Positions 46,491 to 56,684 of a stretch of DNA of 64,000 nt are shown in pieces. The stretch is taken from the NCBI RefSeq assembly GCF_000148725.1, contig NZ_GL476320.1:289698-353697 (forward strand), read 5' to 3'. Position numbers and translations under genes: made by a program. Position 1 is the first letter of the stretch; the number at the start of each line of letters is the position of its first letter. This DNA comes from Roseibium sp. TrichSKD4. Its GTDB lineage: Bacteria; Pseudomonadota; Alphaproteobacteria; Rhizobiales; Stappiaceae. Below the pieces are notes generated by a model. It saw nothing but the letters and a program-made list of their open reading frames with translations. It was not told the DNA's origin and did no database searches.

Positions 46491-46826
46491 ATGAAATATC
46501 TTGGAATGACTGTCGTGTTGCTTGGGAGCATCGGTTCGGCAGCAGCTGGCGGGCCGTTTGATCATCTTCCCATTTTGGAAAAGAACAGGTTGACGGTAAC
46601 CATTACTGGCGAGCGGACATTTTGCATGGGGATGGCACCTCAGCCGTTTCCCTGTTTTGAGGGCATCACGACATCAGGGCGAAAAATCAGCTTTGACACG
46701 GGAATATCCGGCTACACCTTCCGCGAAGGGCGGAAGGAAACCATTGAAGTTGAGGAAATCAAATATGATTTCAGTGGTCCGGCAGCGCCAATGGACACAT
46801 CTTCCATCCGCTACGTTCTGAAATAG
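46491..46826 (+). CDS. Small periplasmic protein, unknown
   Basis: 111 residues from the ATG at 46491; TTG and GTG one and two codons upstream are also in frame. Signal peptide residues 1-19 (MKYLGMTVVLLGSIGSAAAG). The mature part has two cysteines in CMGMAPQPFPC and the segment ISGYTFREGRKETIEVEEIK, faintly like DUF4377 proteins, but I would not assign it. Converges on mgtE with a four-base gap. Confidence 0.7.
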   Translation: MKYLGMTVVLLGSIGSAAAGGPFDHLPILEKNRLTVTITGERTFCMGMAPQPFPCFEGITTSGRKISFDTGISGYTFREGRKETIEVEEIKYDFSGPAAPMDTSSIRYVLK

Positions 46827-46830
46827 CGTC

Positions 46831-48249
46831 TCAGCCCAGATAAAACGTTGTCGCCATCAGGAAGAAGATCAATACGCCCAGAATGTCATTGGACGAGGTG
46901 ATGAACACGCCAATGGCCATAGCCGGGTCAATCCCGACCTTGTCGAGGATGATGGGCACGGTCGCGCCGACCATTACGGCCAGCGTCGTGACACAGAGCA
47001 GGGACAGCGACGTCGCCAGCGCCAGCTGGTGAGGGGCTTCAATCGGAACGACTTGCGAGACAATGAGCACCAGGCCAGCCAGAATCGTTCCTGCAATGGC
47101 TCCATTCACCAGCGCTGCTATGAGCTCTTTAAAGAGGCGGAACAAGATATCTCCGGACCAGATGGCTCCGGTCGCCAAGCCTTGAACAGCAACGGCTGAA
47201 GCCTGAAGCCCGGCGTTTCCAGCCATGGACATGGTGACGGGAATAAAGGCGGCGAGGATCGCGGCCTTTGCAAGTTGCTCTTCAAACGATCCGACAACCG
47301 TCGCAGCAACACTTGCGCCAATCAAACCGGTAAGCAGCCACGGCAAGCGTCCTTTGACGATCTTGAAGACCGTGTCGTCTGCCTTGGCTTCGCCAGAAAC
47401 ACCGCTCATCAACAACAAGTCTTCAGCAGATTCCTCAGAAGCTATTCGGCTGAGCTGCTTTGGCGTGACGCGGCCGATCAGCTGCCCGTCTGAACTGACA
47501 ACAGGCATTGTTCGCATATCTTTTCGGCGGGCAATGCGAAGCACTTCCTCCTGATCCATGTCTGCAGAAACGGCGATAAAATCGCGGTTCATGATGCTGG
47601 ACAGGAGCGCGCTGTTGTCGTTGAGCAAAAGCTTGCCCACTTCCACAGTGCCGGTCAGACGATTTTCATCGTCGAGCGCGTATATCGTGAAGATTTTTCG
47701 GATGCGATCGGATTCCTCTCGGATCTGCGCGATCGCGTCGCCAACGCTGCATGTCTCCGGAAGCGCCACGAACTTCCGCGCCATCACCCGCCCGGCGCTT
47801 TCCTCCGCATAGTTTTTGACGCCCTCAAGGCTGTCGATTGCCGGAAGGCGGGCAATCAGCTCTTCGGCAACATCGTCCGGAAACTCGTTGAGGACATCAA
47901 TCGCGTCTTCCGGGTCAAGGCCATGCAAAATGTCGCGAAACTGCTCGAGCGTTGCTTCTTCAAGAAGAGTGGAGCGGAACTCGGACCTGAGTTCGGCAAC
48001 GACCTTGATGGACGGATTGGAAGGCAGCCATTGAAACAGCTTCCGGGCCTGCTTCAAGCGCAGCCGCGTGAGCAACTGCATGACATCAACCGGATCCCAT
48101 TTCTTGAGGGTCTCGACCAGTTCCGCCCGCTGGTCGGCCTTGATCATCATGCGAATGTGCTGAAGTACATTCTCGTTTTCGTCGAGTGCCTCATTGGCCG
48201 GTTCACGTTGCCAGACCGGCATGGTTTCGCTCTCTGCGATCTGGTTCAT
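46831..48249 (-). CDS. mgtE: Magnesium transporter MgtE
   Basis: 472 residues. N-terminal MgtE_N helical repeats (about 30-150) precede two CBS domains (about 150-280; MARKFVALPETCSVGDAIAQ). Five membrane helices (about 305-470) include the selectivity motif SMAGNAGLQASAVAVQGLAT. A Mg-gated channel in the inner membrane. It follows the Anbu gene on the same strand by 103 bases; no M-box riboswitch was seen. Confidence 0.96.
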   Translation of the reverse strand: MNQIAESETMPVWQREPANEALDENENVLQHIRMMIKADQRAELVETLKKWDPVDVMQLLTRLRLKQARKLFQWLPSNPSIKVVAELRSEFRSTLLEEATLEQFRDILHGLDPEDAIDVLNEFPDDVAEELIARLPAIDSLEGVKNYAEESAGRVMARKFVALPETCSVGDAIAQIREESDRIRKIFTIYALDDENRLTGTVEVGKLLLNDNSALLSSIMNRDFIAVSADMDQEEVLRIARRKDMRTMPVVSSDGQLIGRVTPKQLSRIASEESAEDLLLMSGVSGEAKADDTVFKIVKGRLPWLLTGLIGASVAATVVGSFEEQLAKAAILAAFIPVTMSMAGNAGLQASAVAVQGLATGAIWSGDILFRLFKELIAALVNGAIAGTILAGLVLIVSQVVPIEAPHQLALATSLSLLCVTTLAVMVGATVPIILDKVGIDPAMAIGVFITSSNDILGVLIFFLMATTFYLG

Positions 48250-48352
48250 GAAGGTTGCCTGATTGAAAACGTGTTGAGGTCGGGCATCTTAATAAGAGCA
48301 GCAGGTGACAGTGGCTTGAACGCAGTTTGGACGCGCGCGGCTCTGCGACAGC

Positions 48353-49084
48353 CTATTCGTCAAATTCTTCCATGGCGGCAAAACCCTCTCGCAGCTTGTC
48401 AGACCAGGCTTCAGACAGCTTTTGGAAGTAGGGGTCGTCCTGCTCAATCCGCTTGTAGCGCGATGTTGAAAAACTGTCGGTGTTGTAAAGCAGAAGATCG
48501 ATTGGAAGGCCGACAGACAGGTTGGAGCGGACGGTGGAATCGAAGGACAGGAGCACCATTTTGGCGGCTTCACCGAGCCGCATGTCCGGGCGTGTGACCC
48601 GGTCGAGAATGGGCTTGCCGTATTTGTGCTCGCCGATTTGCAGAAAAGGCGTGTCGTCCGAGACTTCAATGAAGTTTCCGGCGGAATAGACTTGGAAGAG
48701 CCTTGGTTCTTCGCCCTTGATCTGTCCGCCAAGGATAAAGGTCACGGAAAAGTTCTCGGCCTGGGCACCATGCGTTTCGCTGTCCACCCGCGCCACTTCT
48801 CGCACAGCGCTGCCCACAAGGCGGGCCGCCTGGAACATGGTGTCTACCGTCATCAAGGTTGGAGCTTCATCCCCGCCGAGAGAAATCTGCTCTGACAAAA
48901 GCGAAATGACCGCCTGTGTGGTCGCTAGATTGCCAGCCGACAAAAGGGTGATGACGCGTTCGCCTTCTCGCTCCCAAAAATGAAGTTTCCTGAAGGTGGC
49001 GATATTGTCCAATCCGGCATTCGTCCGGGTATCGGCGGCAAACACCAAACCGCGATCAAGTTTCAGACCAACACAATAGGTCAT
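48353..49084 (-). CDS. Anbu proteasome-type peptidase (COG3484)
   Basis: 243 residues starting MTYCVGLKLDRGLVFAADTR. Removal of Met would expose Thr as N-terminal nucleophile, with Asp18 (AADTRTN) and Lys33 (FRKLHFWE) completing a proteasome-like catalytic centre in precursor numbering. Anbu (ancestral beta subunit, also BPH) is related to HslV and proteasome beta subunits. Its physiological substrate is not established. It is the last gene of the ATP-grasp/alpha-E/transglutaminase operon, 90 bases after the transglutaminase. Confidence 0.93.
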   Translation of the reverse strand: MTYCVGLKLDRGLVFAADTRTNAGLDNIATFRKLHFWEREGERVITLLSAGNLATTQAVISLLSEQISLGGDEAPTLMTVDTMFQAARLVGSAVREVARVDSETHGAQAENFSVTFILGGQIKGEEPRLFQVYSAGNFIEVSDDTPFLQIGEHKYGKPILDRVTRPDMRLGEAAKMVLLSFDSTVRSNLSVGLPIDLLLYNTDSFSTSRYKRIEQDDPYFQKLSEAWSDKLREGFAAMEEFDE

Positions 49085-49174
49085 GCTGCACTCTCCGGCC
49101 CTTTAGGGCAGTTCATTCCTGTTCGAGAGCTAGCAAAGCAATTGCGGCGCGTCTATCGCAAACCAGCCGTTAGG

Positions 49175-49990
49175 TCATTGTTGTTGTTGATGTGCTGCTT
49201 GAAGCACATCGACTTCCACCTGCAGATTTTCTTCTGTTCCGCCAAGCTGGATGCCCCGAATGGGGGCGGCGGACCTAGAATCAAGACCTGTGGTGAGGCG
49301 GACATAACGGTCGGTCGGACAAATCTCGTTGGAGATATCGAAACCCACCCAGCCGAGATTAGGCAGATAGACTTCAGCCCAGGCATGATGGGCTTCAGAG
49401 GCTTGTTCATCTTCCAACAACAGGTATCCCGAGACATATCGAGCTGGCACACTTATTGAGCGGGCGGCGGCTATGAAGATATGCGCGTGATCCTGACAGA
49501 CACCTTCTCCAGAACTCAGAGCCGATGCGGCGGTGGAATGAGTGTCCGTGACCCCGATCTTGTACTCCACCTTCTCGCGGATGGCATGCATCAAGGCATG
49601 AAATCCTGAGAGCTGGTCGTCTTCACCCACGAGATTTGCAAGTCGTCGAATGGCTTGATTGCTTTTGGTCAGCGGGGTGACCCGCGTGAAAATGCGAACG
49701 GGAGCAGCCCCTTTTTCAAACCCCACAACACCGGCAGTATCCTGCGTTTCCACGGTTCCCGACGCGGTGATTTCGACCGTCTCGATGTTATCGTCACTGG
49801 AGACCATGTGCACGATGTTCTCGAACGCATCCCTGTAGCTGGTTGCGCGATCCATCCCACGAGCATCGATAGACCAGTCGACAACCTTCTGCCCCGCACA
49901 GTCCTGTGGTGTCAGACGCAGTTGCTGCATGGCATTGGCCAACGGCGAGTCATAGCGGTATCGGGTGGTATGGCGGATAGATAGATGCAT
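49175..49990 (-). CDS. Transglutaminase-like cysteine protease-fold protein
   Basis: 271 residues. An N-terminal beta-strand domain (Bact_transglu_N, about 1-85) precedes the transglutaminase core. The likely triad is Cys165 (GEGVCQDHAH), His202 (HHAWAEVYL) and Asp218 (GFDIS). No signal peptide, so cytoplasmic. In this operon type the enzyme is proposed to hydrolyse or form isopeptide bonds in the product of the ATP-grasp enzyme; that is inference. Twenty-one bases after the alpha-E gene. Confidence 0.92.
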   Translation of the reverse strand: MHLSIRHTTRYRYDSPLANAMQQLRLTPQDCAGQKVVDWSIDARGMDRATSYRDAFENIVHMVSSDDNIETVEITASGTVETQDTAGVVGFEKGAAPVRIFTRVTPLTKSNQAIRRLANLVGEDDQLSGFHALMHAIREKVEYKIGVTDTHSTAASALSSGEGVCQDHAHIFIAAARSISVPARYVSGYLLLEDEQASEAHHAWAEVYLPNLGWVGFDISNEICPTDRYVRLTTGLDSRSAAPIRGIQLGGTEENLQVEVDVLQAAHQQQQ

Positions 49991-50011
49991 GGCGATGATC
50001 CGGACCTCCGG

Positions 50012-50962
50012 TCAGGCAAAATTATAATCTTGGGACAGCTGGCTGGCGAAATTGTTGTTCTGAACAATGAAATCGCTCAGGAAGTCATGCAGTCCGTTGT
50101 GATAAATGTCCGACATGTCGGTATCGGAAAGCTCACTGCTGATCTTGTCTGCCATTTTGAGGCTCGGAAGGCTTTCGCCATAGTAGAGCCCTAGATCGTT
50201 GGCCGATCCGCTGATCCACTCATAACAATGCGCCAATGAACGTGGCATCTCCCGGCGCAGGATCAAAAACTCCGCAATGTTCTGAGCCGACAATTTGGCA
50301 TTGGGGTAGGCAAAGCGATAGCTGCGATGGCCGGACAAGGCGCGCAGAATACCTGTCCACTGATAGCGCTCCATCGAGCCGTCGCCAATCACATCATTAT
50401 CGGGGAGTAGGACCCAATACTGGGTGTTGAGGACGCGAGCTGTGTTGTCGACCCGCTCAACGAAATTGCCGAGTTGACTAAAGTAATAGCCGTCATCGCG
50501 CAAAAGAGTGTTGAGCAGCGCACCCCGGAACAAATGAGACCGCTGGCTGATCCAGGACAGGAATTCTGGCAGCCGGTCCCGCGTAATGGATTGCGGGTTT
50601 GTGTCCGAAAACTCGATCCAGGTGGTGTTGATCGCTTCCCAAAGTTCAGACGTGATGCTGGTGCGCACAGAGCGCGCATTATTGCGGGCAGCCTCAAGAC
50701 AAACCCGCACGCTGCACGGGTTGTCCTTGTCAAACACCATGTAGGAAATCACCCCTTTGGGAGATACTTCCTCGACCTTGGCCATATACATGTTTTCGCA
50801 GCCGGAACTGAGCAGCGCAAAGCGCCAGTCATCCAGCGAGTTTTGACCGCCATGCGCAACGATGGCGTTTCGATAGGCCACTTCCAGCAGCTTGGCGATG
50901 TTCATTGCGCGCTCGTGATAGCGCGACATCCAGAACAGGGAGGATGCTGTTCTTCCGAGCAT
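50012..50962 (-). CDS. Alpha-E domain protein
   Basis: 316 residues, almost wholly alpha-helical, with the family start MLGRTASSLFWMSRYHERAM and conserved acidic and Trp residues (DDWRFALLSSG near 42, LSGHRSYRFAYPNAKLS near 215). Biochemical function is unknown; it always accompanies circularly permuted ATP-grasp proteins and is sometimes fused to them. Starts four bases after the ATP-grasp stop. Confidence 0.92.
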   Translation of the reverse strand: MLGRTASSLFWMSRYHERAMNIAKLLEVAYRNAIVAHGGQNSLDDWRFALLSSGCENMYMAKVEEVSPKGVISYMVFDKDNPCSVRVCLEAARNNARSVRTSITSELWEAINTTWIEFSDTNPQSITRDRLPEFLSWISQRSHLFRGALLNTLLRDDGYYFSQLGNFVERVDNTARVLNTQYWVLLPDNDVIGDGSMERYQWTGILRALSGHRSYRFAYPNAKLSAQNIAEFLILRREMPRSLAHCYEWISGSANDLGLYYGESLPSLKMADKISSELSDTDMSDIYHNGLHDFLSDFIVQNNNFASQLSQDYNFA

Positions 50963-50966
50963 ATGA

Positions 50967-52390
50967 TCAGTCCTCCAGAACCCAGGTGTCTTTGGTCCCG
51001 CCGCCCTGACTGGAATTGACCACCAGCGAGCCTTTCTTAAGGGCGACGCGGGTTAGGCCGCCGGGCGTGATCCGGACACGGTCGCCGATCAGGACGAAGG
51101 GCCGCAAATCGACATGGCGCGGGGCAACGCCGGAGGCAACATGTGTCGGGCAAGCCGACAGCGCGAGGGTCGGCTGAGCAGTATAGTTGGAGGGGTTGGC
51201 TTCCAGAACCTTGCGGAAATCGGCAATCTGCTTCTTTGAGGCGGTCGGTCCGATCAGCATTCCATAGCCGCCAGACCCGTGAACCTCCTTGACGACAATG
51301 TTTTCCAGATTGTCGAGCACATAGGCAAGATCATCTTCCCGGGCACAGTTCCATGTTGGCACGTTCTTCAGGATCGGTTTCTGACCCGTATAGAACTCGA
51401 TGATTTCCGGCACATAGGCATAGATCGCCTTGTCATCGGCAATGCCGGTTCCCGGAGCGTTGCAGATGGTGACATTGCCTGCGCGATACGCATCGAAAAG
51501 ACCGGGAACACCCAGCATGGAATCTGGCTGGAAGGTGAGGGGATCGAGAAACGCATCATCGATGCGCCGATAAATGACGTCGACCTGCTTCGGTTTGCGC
51601 GTTGTGCGCATGAAAACCTTGCCTTCATCGACGAAGAGGTCACGACCTTCGACCAGTTCCACACCCATGGAATCGGCCAAAATGCATGTTCAAAATAGGC
51701 AGAGTTGTAGATGCCCGGTGTCAGGACAACGACGGTCTGGTTGGACTTGGATTGATCCGGGCCAACGCTTTCGAGCGTCTGACGGAGTGAATCCGGATAA
51801 TGCTCGACCGGTGCAACGCGATGGATTTCAAACAGTTCCGGGAACATCCGCATCATGGTTTCCCGGTTTTCCATCATGTAGGAAACACCGGACGGGGTGC
51901 GAGTGTTGTCCTCCAGAACATAGAAGTCATCTTTCCCGACACGGACAAGATCCGTTCCGATGATGTGGGCATACACCTTGCGGGCCGGTGTGAAGCCAAC
52001 CATCTCCGGCAGGAAAGCCTCATTCTGGATGATCAGATCTGCCGGAATGCGCCCCGCCCGGATAATCTCCTGACGGTGATAAATGTCATGGAGGAAGGCA
52101 TTTAGCGCTCGAACCCGTTGATCAATGCCTGCGGACAGGCGGCGCCATTCTGAGGCAGACAAAATTCGCGGAATTGGATCGAACGGGATCAGACGTTCCG
52201 TAGCTTCATTTGACCCATAGACCGCAAAAGTAATTCCGAGACGGCGGAAAATTGTTTCCGCTTCCCGATTTTTCTTCTTCAGGAAATTTGGTGGTTTGGA
52301 GTTCAGCCAGTCTTCAAGCTTTGAGTAAGCAGGGCGGGACATCCCCGCGTCGTCGAGCATTTCATTGAAAAACGTTCGATCAACAGACAT
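50967..52390 (-). pseudogene. Circularly permuted ATP-grasp protein, frameshifted
   Basis: Intact length would be about 474 residues. The first frame runs from ATG 52390 (GGGAGA site; MSVDRTFFNEMLDDAGMSRP) to about residue 237 ([14 protein letters not shown]), then changes sense. The family continuation, [20 protein letters not shown], resumes in another frame through to the stop at 50967. The break lies at a run of four T (plus-strand AAAA 51679-51682) where five would keep frame. Family members (DUF404/407, CP_ATPgrasp_1) are proposed peptide or amide ligases. Either a real inactivation or a sequencing error. Confidence 0.88.
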
Positions 52391-52691
52391 GGCATCTCCC
52401 GGTTCGTATTAGTACCAAGGGTAAACATGACAGAGGGAGAAATAGTTTCAAGCTCTTTTGTTGAGCGTCTCTGCATGTCTTTTGGGCATCGATTGGGGAG
52501 TTACAATAGCTCTGTTTTCTGAATACAGTTTCAGCAGCGCGACGATTTGATGTTGAATCGCGACATCTGTGCGGACGTGGCGGGTGCCTTGGCCGAGAGA
52601 AGAAAAAATCAGACGCCTTCTCCTATCTGCTGACTTTGCTTGTAATATTCTGCGTGCTACCACCCTCGGCAAATAGAGGTTGGAGAACGCA
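52391..52691. other. Intergenic region between ATP-grasp operon and pccB
   Basis: These 301 bases separate two divergent units and should hold both promoters. A weak minus-strand open frame of 74 codons (52448-52672) has no ribosome binding site or recognisable sequence and is not called. A TAATAT at 52643-52648 could be a pccB -10, but no good -35 accompanies it. Confidence 0.45.
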
Positions 52692-54224
52692 ATGAAGGAA
52701 ATCCTTGCCGAATTGGAGAACCGCCGCGAGACGGCGCGTTTGGGAGGCGGACAGCGCAGGATCGATTCTCAGCATTCAAAGGGAAAGCTGACCGCGCGCG
52801 AGCGGATTGAAATTCTTCTGGACGAAGGATCGTTCGAAGAATTTGATATGTTCAAGCGCCATCGCTGTACAGATTTCGGTATGGACGAGCAGCACATCCC
52901 CGGGGATGGTGTCGTCACCGGTTGGGGTACGGTCAATGGCCGTACAGTCTATGTCTTTTCCAAAGACTTTACGGTTTTTGGCGGCTCCTTGTCCGAAACC
53001 CATGCAGAAAAGATCATAAAGCTGCAGGATATGGCTCTGCGCAATCGTGCGCCCATCATTGGACTGTTTGATGCAGGTGGTGCTCGCATTCAGGAAGGCG
53101 TTGCGGCGCTGGGCGGCTATGGCGAAGTGTTCTCCCGCAATGTTCAGGCCTCTGGCGTCATCCCTCAGATTTCCCTGATCATGGGCCCCTGTGCTGGCGG
53201 CGACGTCTACTCTCCCGCGATGACAGACTTCATCTTCATGGTGCAGGACACATCCTACATGTTCGTGACCGGCCCTGATGTTGTAAAAACTGTAACCAAT
53301 GAAACGGTCACGGCTGAAGAGCTGGGTGGTGCGTCCATCCATACCACCAAGTCATCCATTGCCGATGGCGCCTTCGACAACGACGTTGAAGCTCTGCAGG
53401 AAATGCGGCGTTTGATCGACTTCCTGCCAATGAACAACATGGCGGACGTTCCAGAGATCGAATCTCACGATGATCCGGACCGCATTGACATGTCGCTGGA
53501 TTCGCTCATTCCGGACAATCCGAACAAGCCCTACGATATGAAGGAGCTTGTGCTGAAGACGGTGGACGAGGGCGACTTCTACGAAATACAGCCAAACTTT
53601 GCCGCCAACATCATCACCGGTTTCGGCCGGATCGAAGGTCGCACGGTTGGCATCATCGCAAACCAGCCCATGGTTTTGGCTGGCGTTCTGGATTCTGATG
53701 CCAGCCGCAAGGCAGCACGCTTTGTGCGCTTTTGTGACTGTTTCAGCATTCCAACCGTCACTTATGTCGACGTTCCAGGCTTCCTGCCGGGGACTGCTCA
53801 GGAATATGGCGGCTTGATCAAGCACGGCGCAAAGCTTCTGTTTGCCTATTCGGAAGCGACGGTTCCGAAAGTCACGGTTATCACGCGGAAGGCCTATGGC
53901 GGTGCCTATGACGTCATGAGCTCCAAGCACATTCAGGGCGATATCAACTACGCCTGGCCAACCGCGGAAATTGCCGTAATGGGCGCAAAAGGTGCCGTTG
54001 AAATCCTCTATCGCTCAGAATTGGGCGAGCCGGAGAAAATCGCGCAGCGCACCAAGGATTACGAGGATCGTTTCGCTAACCCATTTGTGGCAGCAGAACG
54101 CGGTTACATCGATGATGTAATCCGCCCGCATTCCAGCCGCCGCCGGGTGTCCAAGGCCCTTGCCTTGTTGCGGTCCAAACAGGTCGAAACGCCGTGGAAG
54201 AAGCACGACAACATTCCGCTCTAG
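52692..54224 (+). CDS. pccB: Propionyl-CoA carboxylase beta subunit (carboxyltransferase)
   Basis: 510 residues from ATG 52692 (GGAG nine bases upstream; the in-frame TTG at 52680 is the site itself). Transfers carboxyl from biotin to propionyl-CoA. N-terminal crotonase-fold half has [20 protein letters not shown] near 123; the C-terminal half has [20 protein letters not shown] near 362 and [14 protein letters not shown] near 404. The alpha subunit lies 3 kb downstream, with three other genes between. Confidence 0.95.
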   Translation: MKEILAELENRRETARLGGGQRRIDSQHSKGKLTARERIEILLDEGSFEEFDMFKRHRCTDFGMDEQHIPGDGVVTGWGTVNGRTVYVFSKDFTVFGGSLSETHAEKIIKLQDMALRNRAPIIGLFDAGGARIQEGVAALGGYGEVFSRNVQASGVIPQISLIMGPCAGGDVYSPAMTDFIFMVQDTSYMFVTGPDVVKTVTNETVTAEELGGASIHTTKSSIADGAFDNDVEALQEMRRLIDFLPMNNMADVPEIESHDDPDRIDMSLDSLIPDNPNKPYDMKELVLKTVDEGDFYEIQPNFAANIITGFGRIEGRTVGIIANQPMVLAGVLDSDASRKAARFVRFCDCFSIPTVTYVDVPGFLPGTAQEYGGLIKHGAKLLFAYSEATVPKVTVITRKAYGGAYDVMSSKHIQGDINYAWPTAEIAVMGAKGAVEILYRSELGEPEKIAQRTKDYEDRFANPFVAAERGYIDDVIRPHSSRRRVSKALALLRSKQVETPWKKHDNIPL

Positions 54225-54246
54225 AAAGCGCTTGAAGCTGAAATGA

Positions 54247-54276
54247 AAACGCCCGGTCATCTCTGACCGGGCGTTT
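54247..54276. terminator. Bidirectional terminator between pccB and chemoreceptor gene
   Basis: AAACGCCCGGTCA (54247-54259) pairs perfectly with TGACCGGGCGTTT (54264-54276) around TCTC, with A and T tracts on both sides. It serves the convergent pccB and chemoreceptor genes. Confidence 0.9.
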
Positions 54277-54298
54277 ATTGTTTGAAACCTGTGAACTG

Positions 54299-56089
54299 TC
54301 AGGCAGCAGAGCGGGAGGTAGAGTGCAGGAATTCCTGAATAGCACCCTGAATACGGCTGGAGCTGTCCCCCAGCTGTTTTGTTTGCTCTTCGAGTTGGGA
54401 TACTAGCTCCCGGTTCTCTGCGGTCATGTTTCCAACACGGGAAACCGAGTCAGCCATGCTGTCTGCGTTGGCAGTTGACTCTTCTGCAGCATTTGCAATT
54501 TCGCCTGTTGCCTGGTGCTGCTGATCGACAGAACCGGCCAAGTCTTCAACGAATGTCTTCATTTCCGTTAGAATGTCGTTGATCTGGCGAATGGCGTCGA
54601 CGGAGCCGCCGGTGGAACCCTGAATGGCTTCGATCTGCGTTCTGATCTCGTCCGTTGCCTTGCTGGTCTGGGTCGCCAGTTCTTTCACCTCGGCTGCCAC
54701 AACGGCAAAGCCTTTGCCAGCCTCGCCGGCGCGTGCAGCCTCAATTGTGGCGTTCAGTGCGAGAAGGTTGGTCTGCTCGGCAATGTCCTGAATGAGGCCG
54801 ATAACAGTGCCGATACTGTCTGCCATGGAATTCAGTTCCGTCATCTTTTCGCTGGCAGAGGTCGAAACCGCAGTCGCATCGCCAATCCGGGTTGTTACCT
54901 GACCGATGCGATTGTTCAGCTCTGAAATCGAGTTTGATAGCTCTGAGCTGGCCGAAGCGACAGTTTGCGCTGAGTTTCGAGCCTCTGTTGTTGAAGACAG
55001 GGAGCCGCGAGACTCACTTTCCGTATTCTCAGCATAATCCAGGAGGCGCCTGGAATTGTCCTGCACGTCCTCAATCAACTTGCCCATACCGCTAATTAAA
55101 TCACCGATTTGAGTGTTGAACTCCGCGGTAAAGGCAGCGCGCTCCGCTTCCATCTGCGCCTGCATTCGCTTGTCGTCTTCAAGCTTCTGCGCTTCAAGGT
55201 TTTTCTTTTCAACGAGAGAAAGACGCAGCTTCTCAAGGATACGCGCCATGCCGCCGATCTCGTCATTACGATCAACTTCCGCAACACTTTGATCAATTGA
55301 TCCGTCGGACACAGACTTCATCACGCCGTAAAGGTGTTTGGTTGATTTCAGGATCCGGAGGAACACGAAAGCCACGATCCCGAACAAGGTGCCGATGGTG
55401 AAGAGGACACTCAGGAGAAGGATGATCGAGGCGGATTGCTGCTTGGCCTCCGCCGCCGCCACATTCGCGTTAATTCGTTCCTCCATCAACTGATAGAACT
55501 CGTCGACGGGGCGCATGATTTTGCCCTTGTAACGATGGTACTCGTCACTGTGCAGCATGCGGATCGGCACCAGCGGATCACCCGCTTCAATTGGATTGCC
55601 GTTCTCGTCCAGGCCCTTGACGTAATTCATCGCCTTGACCTCGAGGTTGACGAGGTCATCAGAGTTGTTTTTTGCTTCTTCCAGCTTGGCAAACTCGGCT
55701 TCCGTGAAACCTGCATCTTTCATGCGGTCCAACAAGGCGCGGCTTTCACCATCGGGCCGTGGTTTTTCAATGCCGTCGCTGACAAAGTCCCAGTAAATCC
55801 GATGATAATTGATCGGGGTGGGGGCCTTGCCGTCACGAATTGCAAGGATCTTCATGAACTGCTGTTCGTATTGATCCTCACCTGTCACAACATAGGTTCG
55901 GGCGAGACGGGTAAGATCATCCGAACTCTGGCGTAGTTCATCAGCGAGCAGATAGGATTCGTATTGATTTTCAAGCGCAGCGTTCAGGTCCTCAGACGCG
56001 CTGCTGAAGGACATGTCCGCGTAGATCAGAGCAGCGGACGAGACGACAGACACCGCCAGTCCGGCGAACATGTATTGAGAAATTCGCAT
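54299..56089 (-). CDS. Methyl-accepting chemotaxis protein
   Basis: 596 residues from ATG 56089 (GGAAAG upstream; a GTG at 56119 would add ten). Membrane helices at about 8-27 and 218-242 enclose a periplasmic sensor of roughly 190 residues, mostly helical, with unknown ligand. A HAMP-like segment follows ([20 protein letters not shown]). The signalling hairpin tip is [20 protein letters not shown], with [20 protein letters not shown] after it. No C-terminal CheR/CheB pentapeptide. Probably feeds flagellar motility, consistent with the FliN-like gene at 63784. Confidence 0.93.
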   Translation of the reverse strand: MRISQYMFAGLAVSVVSSAALIYADMSFSSASEDLNAALENQYESYLLADELRQSSDDLTRLARTYVVTGEDQYEQQFMKILAIRDGKAPTPINYHRIYWDFVSDGIEKPRPDGESRALLDRMKDAGFTEAEFAKLEEAKNNSDDLVNLEVKAMNYVKGLDENGNPIEAGDPLVPIRMLHSDEYHRYKGKIMRPVDEFYQLMEERINANVAAAEAKQQSASIILLLSVLFTIGTLFGIVAFVFLRILKSTKHLYGVMKSVSDGSIDQSVAEVDRNDEIGGMARILEKLRLSLVEKKNLEAQKLEDDKRMQAQMEAERAAFTAEFNTQIGDLISGMGKLIEDVQDNSRRLLDYAENTESESRGSLSSTTEARNSAQTVASASSELSNSISELNNRIGQVTTRIGDATAVSTSASEKMTELNSMADSIGTVIGLIQDIAEQTNLLALNATIEAARAGEAGKGFAVVAAEVKELATQTSKATDEIRTQIEAIQGSTGGSVDAIRQINDILTEMKTFVEDLAGSVDQQHQATGEIANAAEESTANADSMADSVSRVGNMTAENRELVSQLEEQTKQLGDSSSRIQGAIQEFLHSTSRSAA

Positions 56090-56275
56090 TTTTCGCTTTC
56101 CAGTTTCGGCATTAACCACAACCTAAGCGAGAGAATATGCTTTATTGACTTAAATGGAGGTTAAATAAAGCGGCTCCAGAGTAAGTAATAAAGATTTGTT
56201 ATAATTACATATTTTCAGAATATTCTGGACGCAACCTTCTTGTCTCAGTGTGTTGTGGAGGTTGTTGGTCGAGTG

Positions 56276-56590
56276 TCAGCGAAACCTATTCCAGCGATCA
56301 TTGAAGAGAGGTTCCTTACACTCATAAGCAACCGGACATTTTGGATTGTCTTTGGTCTTTGCATATTGGGTGAACAAGCGCTCCCAAGAATCGCAGTAGC
56401 GGTAGTTGGATACAAATCGGGAATAGGTGTGTGGTCCTGTCGCAAACACAACCGCGCCATTTTGCCGGACCATGGCCTGTGCTTTAGCGCAAGATAACTT
56501 CCGCACATCAGGGCGAGCTTCTGCCGCAATGGGGAGCAAAACAAACAGCGATGCCGCTATGTTTGCCAAAAAAACGCGTGTTCTTTTCAT
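56276..56590 (-). CDS. Small secreted conserved protein, unknown
   Basis: 104 residues starting MKRTRVFLANIAASLFVLLP with a signal peptide cleaved after AEA. The mature part contains LSCAKAQAMVRQNGAVVFAT, GPHTYSRFV and four cysteines (SCAK, RYCD, KCPV, ECKE). The CAxAQAxVxxxGAVVxxTGxHTYxRFV pattern recurs in small secreted proteins of rhizobia and relatives, with no known function. Downstream of the divergent pccA/folB region, on the same strand as folB. Confidence 0.75.
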   Translation of the reverse strand: MKRTRVFLANIAASLFVLLPIAAEARPDVRKLSCAKAQAMVRQNGAVVFATGPHTYSRFVSNYRYCDSWERLFTQYAKTKDNPKCPVAYECKEPLFNDRWNRFR

Positions 56591-56684
56591 CAATATCATT
56601 CCGCTCAATGGACCCAGTTAAAGGTCAATTAGGCGCAGAAAATGCGGCAGCAAGGTGGCTTGTTAGGCGGACACCTGATCCATT

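Noticed and set aside
50236-51698. Plus-strand open frames inside the alpha-E and ATP-grasp genes
   Set aside because: They are opposite well-supported minus-strand coding sequence and show no family signal.
52448-52672. 74-codon minus-strand frame upstream of pccB
   Set aside because: No ribosome binding site, no recognisable domain and it fills a region expected to hold two divergent promoters.
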